From the NCBI GenBank assembly GCA_019914945.1, contig CM034104.1:2420501-2484500 (forward strand): a stretch of DNA of 64,000 bases. The letters run 5' to 3'. Every line of letters starts with the position of its first letter. The first letter of the stretch is position 1. This document shows, piece after piece, positions 50,619-61,907 of this stretch. A model generated the notes under the pieces. The model did no database searches. It was not told where the DNA came from and saw nothing but the letters and a program-made list of their open reading frames with translations. A program made the position numbers and the translations under genes. The DNA is from Typha latifolia. Taxonomy: Eukaryota; Streptophyta; Magnoliopsida; Poales; Typhaceae.

Positions 50619-50799
50619 ATTACAAATAACACCTTACATTTTGACTATATTACAAATAAAGCTCTTTCTTATTATTATTTACAAATAAGCCATTCTATTT
50701 AGTGGCTTGATAACTTTTTAGCAAATAAGGACCTATTGTGGATAATAAAAAGAGAGAGAGCTTTATATGTGATATAGTTAAGGTGTCATTTGTAATAAT
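50619..50799. repeat. Imperfect inverted repeat upstream of copy B (MITE-like)
   Basis: The left arm (about 50619-50675) has TTACAAATAACACCTTA...ACAAATAAAGCTCTTTC. The right arm (about 50742-50799) is its imperfect reverse complement, so the pair could fold with a loop of some 65 nt. A left-arm homologue occurs upstream of copy D (about 62029-62095) without the right arm. It lies 110-290 bp upstream of the copy B start codon. Confidence 0.6.
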
Positions 50800-51077
50800 T
50801 GTCTCTTTCTTTTTCCTACTCAAATAAGGCACCTTCTTTTCAGTATGCCCAAATAGGGAGCAATAAAACAGTAAGAATGAAGGCCATAAGAACTCTAACA
50901 AGAATTCACAATGCAGTTTAGAGACATCATAATGGTTCGACAAGTAAGGTCTACGGACCTTATTTCATAAGCAAAAGGAAATTTTCAACAAGTATATTGA
51001 GCATTTAGGAGACTATCTTCTGCTACTACTGAAGTGTTCATCCTACTTGATCTCGCATTCGTTTGCACTTGTGCATT

Positions 51078-54000
51078 TTAGAAATTCACAAGGCCGTTTT
51101 TCCTGCAGCTTTCTATGGTCTCCTTGATGCTCGTCTCCAGTGGAATTAAGTTGACAATGCCCAAGGTTTTCATCTTATCCTTCGAGACTTGGTAAACTGG
51201 AACGAAGGGATTGCCGTCAGCGCACCTGCCATCAGACATATACACCACCATCACAACACTGGAAGTGGAAAGGAAGAATGAAAATATTTTGGCAACAGAA
51301 ACTATAAAATTCTAGAGAGCATACGATGTTTGATGCAGAAAAGAAAAGAGGTTGAGATACCAACAATTGGCCCAAAAGTTCCCGCAGAGAGATTCGAGCC
51401 CTCTATTATTTTGATGCACTCAGAAGCCCCAGTTCAAGATTTAGGAAACATGAAAAGGAAAAAAATGAATTGAAGCTCCACAAACGGGATTATTAGCATA
51501 TATACTGCAAAGAAAGACAGGCTAAAGGGATCCTCAGAAATGAAACTATTTGGTAATCCGGTGGTCCAATAGCCCGTTGGGCAATACATAGAAGCTTTAA
51601 TCAGTTGCAAAGCAAATTAAAGTACAGCTTTCTCTCCTCAACTTATGCTAAAAAACCTGTGAAGAAATTAACATTATAAGAGAGGCTCCAAATATAGAGC
51701 CAAAAATTGAGCAAGAGCCCGATGCACTCTAACGCATGGGCTCCATATATATTAAAATAATAATATAATATTTATTATTATATTAGTTATTTTAAATTAT
51801 TTAATAGGTCATCTTAGCATTATTATTTTTTAGTAAAAAATATCTTGTTAGAAAACTCTCATCGAGATCAAGACTAATATTTAATAGTTTCAGAACTAAC
51901 TTTAAATTACTAATTTTTTAATTAAACGCATCGAAATTAAATTACACGAAATAAACATCGAAATAAGCATTATATGTCATTAACTAAAAATATCAAAATT
52001 ACATTACATAAAATAAGCAGAAATTAACCAAACATAATAAAAATAATAGATGTTTAATATTCTGGTAAGTCATCTCTATAGCCACCGATTCCGGTTCCAT
52101 AGCCATCGGTTCCGGTTCCGGTTTCATTTTTAATGTATTTCATATTTGATGTATTTCATATCTAATGTATTTTAATATTTAATATTTATATTGAAAATAA
52201 TTTTGAATAATTATATTTTAGGACACATAATTTATTAGACTCATTTTTATAAATAATAAAAAAATTTAAATTTAAATTAACTCAAAAATAATTTAATATT
52301 AGATTTATTTTAAAGGTCTCGATGAGAACTTTCTAACTAAATTATTTAATAAAGGATACAAATAAAATTAAAATTATTGAGTAATTTTGGTATTTGAAAA
52401 TGTTGAAATGACAAATGGAGTCGGGCTCTTTAGAGCCCCATTAGAGTTCAATCGGGCTCCAAATTTAGATTTTGGAGTTCAGTTAGAGTTGCTCTAAGAC
52501 TGAGGACTCTGATGCAGGAATAGCTGGTTTAAAAGTCCTGACCCAATCAAGAAGAAAGCTTACCAGGGCCACAAGAAAGAATGCTATGCATGTAGCTGAA
52601 AGTGGCAAACTACAGATCACCGTAACAATCAGAACAAATTATTGTATTCTTAGTTTAAAAGAGAATAGTTAAATATGGTAAAAGAACCTCATGAAGATCA
52701 TGGGAAGATGGAGGATACATCATTCATCTATTATATCAAATCATGGGAGATATTTTGTAATCATGAATAAATACTTTAATTGTTCTTGCTATGGAAGACC
52801 CAAGGCTCTAAAGTATAATGTTTTCTACTTTTCTCTCTAGTTATCTTTGTATTAATCACGAAGATCATGATTAGGGATTTGATAAGAGTCTCAGGCATTA
52901 TAAATATCCACTATGTAGGCTTTTTAAAAGACACTTGAATGAAGTCAAATGAATTATAATCTCTCTGAGTAAGTTGTCATTTTGTTGTTCTCATCCTTGT
53001 ATCTTGCTCAGTCAGTTTGTTGGCTAGATCCGTGGAGTTTTGTTCGCCAAGAAGATCCTAGTAGATTTCTTGTTGAATATATAGAAATATTCAACATGTG
53101 CAGATTGTGTTACTTATGGTCGAATGTTTTACGACCAGAAGCACAAGAAGAAGAAAGATGCCACCAGTGGTAAAGAAAATGTCGATGAAAACACTGACTT
53201 ACTTCTCTGGGAATTGAAAAGCAGGATATAGTTCATGTATGATCTTCACTAGCTCTGAGTAATGAAGAACTCTTTCAACTACACAATATCTTCCAGTTGC
53301 CGAGGGAACTTCATAAGCCAGAATATGAGCCATAGCAACATCTTGAACGTTCACCCATCCAAATGTAATATTGGGAAATGTAGATGATCCTACAAGAAAC
53401 AAAGTAGAATCATTAAATTTTATCGTCCTTGAGACATGCACTGGCACCTTTTGTAGTTAAGGATTTCAAGTATCAGTACAACAATATTCAGTTGGAGTCC
53501 GTTGCATCAATCCTCTCTCCATTCCACTCTGTGCTGGACAATGTCCATCAGCAAAAAGGCCCTTAATCTGTCCAGCTAATGGTTATAATTCACGAAAATT
53601 TGTGTTCTTCCCAAAGCCATTAAAACATCTAAAATACTTTTTATTATCAACTATATTCTTCAAACTAAACTGGCAGATACAATATCAAACACATTTCCCC
53701 TCAGTATGCTGGGAGGAGCTTTCTTTCTCTAGAAACATAGGGCCACTAGTAAAGCAAGATAAGTACTAAATAAAATTGCAGGCTTGATTAGTGGGCATAC
53801 AGTTAGATAACTAACTTCAAGAATTTATTTAACATTCAATGGAGCTACGAACCATTAATTAAGTTCAGGATGTCAACAACACTAGAGTTAAGTGTAGGCT
53901 GCAGGAGAGGACCAATGACCATTGAGGGGTTTATAGAAACCATGTCGACAGCATTATCCTTTGAAAACTTCCAAGCAGCTTCCTCTGCCAAAGTCTTCGA

Positions 54001-56915
54001 GAGACCATACCACATCTGATAGAAAATGAACTGTTAACTGGATATTCTTGAAATAATTTGCAGAGCAAAACAAGTTAAAGGAACAAATTCAACACAACCT
54101 TGTAGAGCTCTTCATAGAGAACATACTTTAGGCTCACCACATTACATATGAAAAATGGTAAGCAATAACCATTTGGCCTTTTAAGCTGCCAAACAACATC
54201 TAATTCAACAGGGAACTCATCTTTCATTCTCATATATCAGAAACTGATCCTTTTAGCCCCCCCATAATGAACCATATACCAACTTTTTTATCTCTCCAAA
54301 ACTTTTATAGAGATAGAGATGGGGGGGGGGGGGAGAGAGAGAGAGAGAGAGACAGGAGTTTGTATGAAGAATCGGTACATACCTTTGATTGCTTATAAAT
54401 TTCTGCAATAGAAAACCATGTCTCATCAACTACAACATTGAGAGTTTTTGGTTTCCCATTCTGTGTAACAGCAGACATCGATGATGTTATGACCACCCTT
54501 TTAACAGAAGAAGTTTTAGCACAGGAAGCCAGTACATTTAGTGTACCTTTCACAGCTGGATCAATTAAATCAGCCTAAGAATTAAAAACAAAGTTTGTTA
54601 TCCTGCAGAATGCTCACCTCACATAAAATAGGGGAGACAAGAAAGTAAGAAGGACAAGGAAAATGTCACCAATGGCTCAATAGGATGCATTAATATCACT
54701 CGCCTAAAGCATCCATTTGATAAATTTAGTACGAGATAATAACTTGTACTGCAAAGAAACATCTAAAAAGAATTGGAAAAATCTTGACCCCCTTGAGAAA
54801 ATATTCAATGCAATTGAAATAACTCAAATACATCTTTTTCTGGTCTGGGAAAAACGCACAATCCGAACTATTACAGTTATTATTCATATTTAGATACATA
54901 GTGGCTTTGTATAAATAGGGCTAAGGCTCTTCTTTCATCAATAGGGCGAGAAGATTTGGTGAAAAATAGTGTATTTTAGTATTTTGATGAAAGAGGGGCC
55001 TTAGCCCTATTTATATGAAGCTATCGTGTATCCAAATAAATAAATAAAATATGACTCTAATAACTCGATAGGAACCAAAAGCTGAGAGTTAAAGCTTTGA
55101 AAAATGATGACCCATGGATAGAGAAAGACTATATCAACATCAGAACTACATCCGAACTCACCAATTACTCCAAAACGAGAGAAAACAAGAAATACTGGAT
55201 TTCAAACTGTGTTATCTAAAAGTTAGTCTTCCTGAAAGGGGATGAAAACCTTTCAGTTTCTTAAGCTAGAACTACATCCGAACTCACCAATTACTCCAAA
55301 ACGAGAGAAAACAAGAAATACTGGATTTCAAACTGTGTTATCTAAAAGTTAGTCTTCCTGAAAGGGGATGAAAACCTTTCAGTTTCTTAAGCTAGAACTT
55401 TTTTTTGTTCACTCTCGATACAGGTAGAATTATCTACTTTACATTTAATAAGAGTGCAGCATTCAGCATGGAGATAAATCCGAGCCTAACCCAATATTTA
55501 AACCACTGATCGAGCATGAAGCTAATCCACATTCCAAGTTGTGGGTACCCAACCCAAACCCAAATTAACTGTGAAATAGAGCTTCAGTTAAGAGACAACC
55601 ATAACTAAAGCAAAGAAAAAATTGAAGTGTTTGCAAAATTGATAGGAGATTCAGATTCCAACAGAAACAGGGATAATTGACATTGAAGTACCTCAAAAGA
55701 TGGCTTCAGGTGTGACCAATGAAAAGATAAGTTGGTACATGCCAAACTAATGTCATCCTAGAGATCTCTAGGATTGAAAACAAGGCTTAGGAATTTGAAT
55801 GAATTAGTGATTATAATGGAGGAGAGAGTCACCTTGATCACAAGAGGAGATGAAGAATTCAAGAGGGCTAAAACAGAGAGGTTCCGAAAGTCACAGAGAC
55901 ATTGGAGTAGAGGAAGAAAGTAGGAAATTCTGCATAAAAGATGAGGTCACACTTGCTTTCTACTAGTATGATCTACAAGAAAGTTGAAAGCCAAAATATG
56001 GAGGGTTTTCTCATTATATTCATAAGGAGTATGAACATAATGAACACCAGCCAATCACATCAGAACCTATTCTCTGTGTCAGGTTGAGGTATTTTAGCCC
56101 ATGCCGGACTTAGGCTGCAAAAAAACCTGCACAGAAAACTTAGTACTGATTTCACTCCAATACATCTTCATCATAGTCAATTACTTAAGATATTGATGGC
56201 ACCCATGCTTTCAGCATTAAGGCTAAGAAGTTAGGGAAAAAGTAACCGATGAAATACCCGCTAAATAAGATCATTTCATTTAGAAGGCAATAAAGTAAAA
56301 AAGATATAGATGATAGTTATACTTTCAACTTTCTGGCTAAGAAGTCAGGAAAGCATCAAACAAGTAAAAACCAAGTACATAAAGTCAATTAGGTATCAAC
56401 AAGGATCATGATATGAACCTGTGGGTCATGAACAACGAAATGGACAGGAGATGCTGTATGAAAAACACCTTCACAACCCTCAACTACATCATCAAAAGAT
56501 CCCTCTTTTAATAAGTCCGCTTGGAATAACTGCAATCTCTCTTCGGCTCCATCGAGGGCTCGCAAGTGCTCTGTTTTCTTCGGATCAGCTAAAAGATAGC
56601 ACAAAAGAATGAATGATCTATATATATATATATGTACACATATTAGAATTTAGATTTTTAACCTTCATCCATACTTCGAATATACCAATTATTTGCCAGA
56701 GAGAAGCATCACGGAATGAGATAGAGGATGCTACTCATCAAAAACAAGCTTAAAACTGACAAAAATGGAGAGTAAATGAAAGCGTCGGAAAACTAACCGG
56801 TGTCGCGGACGGAGGCTCGAACGATGTACCCGCGCTGGAGGAGGAACTTCACCAACCAGGAGGCAATGTAGCCAGAAGCGCCGGTCACGCACACTACCTT
56901 CCCGCTGCCGCTCAT
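51078..56915 (-). CDS. Reductase copy C: intact CCR/phenylacetaldehyde reductase-like SDR, 6 exons, 325 aa
   Basis: Exons are 56915-56798, 56588-56419, 54574-54383, 54015-53853, 53389-53203 and 51225-51078, in phase, same exon plan as B. Rossmann motif [31 protein letters not shown] (8-38), Ser in [10 protein letters not shown] (127/128), Tyr163-Lys167 in [17 protein letters not shown]. It differs from B in many places: an extra Ser in exon 3 (KTSSVKR), VVHDPQ for [19 protein letters not shown], and the tail RKNGLVNF. So B and C are old, diverged paralogues, and C pairs with the fragment E. Introns 2 (1.8 kb) and 5 (2.0 kb) are swollen by a 126-bp duplication, an inverted repeat and an 815-bp transposon-like insertion. 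Intron 3 carries a G12-(AG)n run at 54320-54351. Substrate unknown. Confidence 0.93.
51680..52494. mobile_element. Non-autonomous Harbinger/Tourist-like element in intron 5 of copy C
   Basis: An 815-bp insertion is flanked by TAA on both sides (51677-51679 and 52495-52497). Its ends are imperfect inverted repeats (GAGAGGCTCCAAAT against GAGCAACTCTAACT), followed by better-matching subterminal blocks containing GAGCCCGAT, ACTCTAA and GGGCTC in inverted orientation. The same intron of the copy E duplicate (near 62326-62340) passes directly from ATTAACATTAT to GAGGGCTCTGATGCAGG without it. The interior is AT-rich and has no transposase-like frame. TAA targets and GAGCAACTC-like ends fit plant PIF/Harbinger MITEs; family assignment is an inference. 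Confidence 0.65.
54885..55040. repeat. Long inverted repeat with ~57-bp arms in intron 2 of copy C
   Basis: The left arm ends at 54941 and the right arm starts at 54984, leaving a loop of about 42 nt. The cores (54902-54941 and 54984-55023) match at roughly 35 of 40 positions, and matching continues outward to about 54885 and 55040. Each arm contains TATAAATAGGGCTAAGGC, which looks like the promoter region of an LTR. Confidence 0.75.
55142..55393. repeat. Exact tandem duplication of 126 bp in intron 2 of copy C
   Basis: Bases 55142-55267 and 55268-55393 read as identical, and the first six bases start again at 55394. The unit begins AGAACTACATCCGAACTCAC. There is no coding content. Confidence 0.92.
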
Positions 56916-59900
56916 GGTGTTCGTTTTCTTTTTCCTGCCTATCTCCGACTTCCGAGAGGAGTATGCTGTTGAAAGACTAATAATAAATAATTGGAGTTTG
57001 TGTCCACGCGTAATACTGCTGGCTGCTGATGGAGTGTATATTATTTTTAAACTATTTACGTCGGCCGACTCGAAACAACATTGTTTAGTGGATTAATTAA
57101 TTTTCCAATACACAAAAAAATTGTCATGAAAAATTGTTATATTATATATATATATAAAACGCTTTCAGAAAAATTGATTTATATACGATTTATAAATTAT
57201 TATATAAAACTTTTGAAATTAAAATTTGGAGGGCTATGATTTTTTTTTTTTGTGATTACGAGCACGGTCGGTTATAAGGAATAACTGTGACTCCATCTTT
57301 TAGATCTTTTTCATATCTTTGTAACGATATATTTTATGACCAGAATAAATGCTCACGTGCAGACTTAGGAGAATCTAAATTTTTTATTTCTATTTTAATA
57401 TATATCATTTTTGCAGGAGATCCCTTGACCTTGATGTATTATGTCAAATTGTTTTGTTAAGTTTTTTCAAATAAGTCATTTTTGGAAAGAGCAACTCACC
57501 TTTTCAGGAGAACAATTTGTTAATTATTTTTATTATTAATTTCTAAGCGTATGAAAAAATTGATTAATTTACTAAAAATATGTCTGACACAACAATTTTA
57601 TTAGTACAGTAGTTTAGAAAATAATTTAAATATTATAGTTTGTGAAACATTAATTAGTGTAGCAGTACTTTAGTCAAAAACTCCAATACGATGAAGACCA
57701 ATGCAAAGACATCGAAGTACTACGTAGTAAAACATTGAGCTTTACGGGAAGCCCTACAAAAGGCGAAGGACAGCGGATTTAGGAACATTACTGTGGATAC
57801 TGCTTCTCAACTCCTACTCCAATTAATCAACCAAAAGACGAGCCCGTGGAGGATAAGGAGATTAATTAAAGACTGTACACCGTGAGGCCACTGTTGGGAT
57901 GGCTTAGGATTACCTGAGTTTCAAACTATTTTAACTAGAGATATAGTTGAGATGTGCTAATTTCCCTAAGGTTAGGTGCATTTTGGAGCTTATGGCTTTC
58001 TTCTAATGAAGTTTATTTATTTATTTTTTTTAGAATTTTTTAGTTTTATATGGTCGCGAAGACCGCGGAGTGCGAAGAGAATCTCCCCAAAAGTCATATC
58101 ATGGTTTATTAAATATATTTAAATTTGACCTTTGATATTGCGACAATAATTTGAGAGAGCCTTTTACCAAACTTTTTCAAGTATAACACTGTTTCAATTA
58201 TTGTTTCAAATGTCAAAAATTTGTATATAACATCGTCATTTTTAATAAAATTATAATTTTTTATATATTTTTACTATTTACAATCGACTCATATGATTTT
58301 AATTAATATATACAGAAAACGTTAAGTTGAGATATTTTATTTTTAAAATAACTAAAATACTTTTATTTCTAAAATAAATAAAATAACTTGATTGAAAATA
58401 TTTTCATACAGTTAACTTCGTCTAAATGCTTCGTTAAGTTTAACAATTCAAATGTAGAAAATAAATCATATTTTTATTTAAAAAATAGGGTGTTATATAT
58501 AAATTTTTTTTAAAATAATTATTACATGAGACAAGACAACTTGGATTAATTAATTTCTTAATATATTGAAAAACTATAAAGAAAATTATTTTTTAAAACG
58601 CTTTCACATAAACCAATTTATACTAATATATTATTATTTTAGAGAAGCTGTGGTCCTTTTATGATCATCTAAATTTATTTTTTTATATTTTAGCCTATAA
58701 CTTTCTCGTCGGAAGTCGTTCATTCCTCTCTCATCTTTGGGGTGGCATATTATACGTTCTAAATAGACTTTTAGTTTAAAAGTTATGCCCTTCCAAAAAT
58801 AATCTGATAAGTAAATTGTTTTATTAAGATAAAATATATTAGGGTTATTTGTGCTGAAAATTTACTTGGTTTTTAATTTGACAAGGCAAGATCTTTTTTA
58901 ATTTTTATTGCACTTAAAGTTTTTTCCTTATTTTTCTTCGCTCATTAAATATTGACAAGATATTATAAGAGAGAGAAATGGCTACTTACTCCTATTCTTC
59001 TTCTTCTCCTACTTCACATGCCGCTACTATTTATTTATTTATTTTTTCTATTTTTCTTCTTATTTTGCTGCTATTGCTCCTTCTTTCATCTCTTATTTTT
59101 TTTATACAAGTCTCTCTAATCACTTTTTAATTTATAAAATAAGTGATTAATAAGGGATCATAGTGAGATAATTAGGATTAGTTAAATAAAAAAATGTGAC
59201 TCTATATAATTATTATTTATTTATTTCTATGTAAATTGTAATTGTAAAATAGATAAATTCTATAATATATAGAAAGTGTATAGAAAAAACAACGAAAATT
59301 ATTTTACTTTCTTCTCTTCTTATGCTGTTGCTGCGGGTGGTGATTTTCTTTCTTCTCCTTTCTCGTTTTACTTTTTTAGCTACTACTGTTCCTTTTTTTA
59401 TTTCTTAATTATTTTCTTTCTTTATACAAGTTTCTCGGATCGCTCTTTATCTAATAAAAATAAATATGAATAATTTTTGTAAATATAACAACAAATTCAG
59501 TGATTTAGTTCGCTCCAAGGAAGTTGTGCGATTTCAGCTTACATAAGTCGCCTTCCAGTTCAAGTTCAGTGATTTATATAAAAATTCAGCATCCTTCAAC
59601 AGTTTTTTTTTTTTATCATTCAATTTTCCTTAGCAATTTATGTTGTAAACTGATTTTCGCATAAGTTGTTTCTGGGTTGAACAATTATACTTGAATATTA
59701 AACGAGTTTCTTGAGCTGTATAAATATAGCACGGCAAAACTTAACAAAATTCGTTATTTAAGTTTTAAAGTAAACTAACCCGTAAAAATAATAATCCGAA
59801 GCTTGTCGCAACAAGGGATCCCAATACTCAAATTAGACTTCTTTCATAAATATCTCTAACTAAAGCTCACATAAAATGAGAGGGTATAAACAAAGAAGAA

Positions 59901-60225
59901 AATTTACATTTAACACCCAGTATTCTTGCATTTACATTTTTAAGCCCCAATACTAGCTGAAAAACATAGAGAACCTGCTGCCTTTATGTTGTAGAAACAT
60001 CAATGTATTAAATGACAATTATCTATGAAAAATTCAATTTGACACTACTTCCCATTGAAGACTGTTACAAGAATGCCCAAATAGGAGGAATGCCTAGTAA
60101 TAATAAAGTCCATAAGAACGCTAACAAGAAGATTCAATGCAGTTCAGAGACATATTAACAATTCAACAAAGCTTATCGTGTGCTGAGGAGAGTATCTTCT
60201 TCAGCTACTATCAGAGTTTTCCTTG
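56916..60225. other. AT-rich spacer between copies C and D
   Basis: This 3.3-kb stretch has no coding frame with family resemblance. About 60060-60200 is homologous to the 3' flank of copy C (about 50845-51010), which ties D to the duplication. Poly-T and TTC-rich runs occur near 58990-59420. Confidence 0.6.
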
Positions 60226-61907
60226 CTACTTGGTCTCAGAATTACTTTGCATGTGTGAAATTTGAAAACTGACAAAGCCCTTTTCCTTCAAGCTTTCTAT
60301 GGTCTCCTTGATGCTTGCCTCCAGTGGAATATAGTCGATACCCAAGCTTTTCGTCTTATCCTTCGAGACTTGGTAAATTGGAACAAAGGGCTTGTCATCA
60401 GCGCACCTGCCAAGGAACATATATATATATATATCACACCCACAATAATGAAAAAAATAAAGGATGAAAACATTTGCATACTTGTAAGGAGGATGAACAC
60501 ACAGCTTTAGATGTGATATGACACAATGCTGGTTCTGATTTGGAAGGAGATAAAGAGGCTCCTTTTTTTAAGGTAATTAGAATTGCATTAATCTGGAAGG
60601 CAAGGTGCCCGAAAATAATTACACCCTGCTGTCTCGCCGATGCAAGGTATCAGCAACATCAAGACATAAAATAAATATGAACTTAGGCATACCGAAGCAT
60701 TCCACAAAAGGAAGAAATAGTTAACCTAGAGTGAGTTGCTAACCAATTAGCAGTAAAATTTACTTCTCTAAGAATGTGATTAATGATTACTCTTTTGAAA
60801 GAGTGAATCAGGTATTAAATATCCTTGACAAGATTTTTGATGATCTGGTTGCCATCTCCTTAGCAAATCATTGAGATATTTTTTAATCCTGAATTACAAA
60901 ATCTCTTAGTGATTTGGCTTTCTTGCTGTTTTCTTTCTCGTATTTTGCCTACTCAGATTTTGTTAATCTAGAAGACCCCTCCCCTCCATCATGTTCTACT
61001 TCTGGTTATGACGATAGTGTCAAGTAGATTTCTTGGTCAACTACAACATCAGGAATTTTTGGTCTCCCATTATGTTCCACAGCAGCCATAGATGATGTTA
61101 TGACCACTTTTTCGCAGAAGCTTTAGCACAGGAAGCCAATACATTTAGTGTGCCTTTCAGTGCCGGATCAATCAGATCAACCTAAGATTCAAAACCCTAG
61201 AAATATTAGAAACTTATAGCTTGTCATCCTGCAAATCCACGGAATTAATGAAACAAAGAAAATAAGGCACAATTGTTTTGCCTTGCCTTTTCTAAATTTC
61301 TAAAGACCACTATAACTCAACAACCGGTACAATATTGAAATTTCTATAAACTGGAGAATGACAATTATTATATGTTAAGACTTAAGAGGGATCATGATAT
61401 GAACCTGAGGGTCTGTAATATTGTAATGGAATGGAGATGCTGTATGGAAAACACCTTCACAGCCCTCAACTACATCACCAAAAGGTCACTCTTTTAATGA
61501 GTCTACTTTGAATAACTGCAAGCTCTCATCGGCTGGCGGCTCCATCAAGGGCATGCAAATGCTCAGTTTTCTTCGGATCAGGCAGTCAGCTAAAAGATAA
61601 CACGAACGGACGATATATCTATTAAAATTCTAGATTTTTGGTCTATATGATCACTTTAAATAGAGGAATTGTTTACAAATCGCAACATATCCAAGTAGAC
61701 ACTATCTAAAGAATTTACGACCCGTATCGAGATCATCGACGAGGGAATCAAATCGAGGTTAGAATTCACAAGAATGGCCCACTAACCGCAAGGATTGGGA
61801 ACCTACCGGGGCCGCTGACGGAGGCTCGAACAGTGTATCCGTGCTGGAGGAGAAGTTTCACGAGCCAAGAGGTGATGTAACCGAAAGCCCTTCCCCATTC
61901 CGTTCAT
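60226..61907 (-). pseudogene. Reductase copy D: decayed, internally deleted SDR108E gene
   Basis: Remnants: exon 1 61907-61807, exon 2 61589-61405, exon 3 61181-61036 (truncated) and exon 6 60406-60226; exons 4 and 5 are gone. Exon 1 has lost 17 nt, removing the VCVTG core of the NADPH motif and shifting frame. Exon 2 has two insertions (about 8 and 7 nt) and an in-frame TGA in the LLKEG region. Exon 3 has lost one G in the KKVV stretch, producing TAA, and stops abruptly after DVVVD, joined at about 61035 to sequence like intron 5 of copy C (TAGATTTCTTG). In exon 6 an extra T destroys the usual stop, so the frame runs on to [12 protein letters not shown]. Introns 1-2 and exons 1-3 are closest to copy B. 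Confidence 0.92.
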
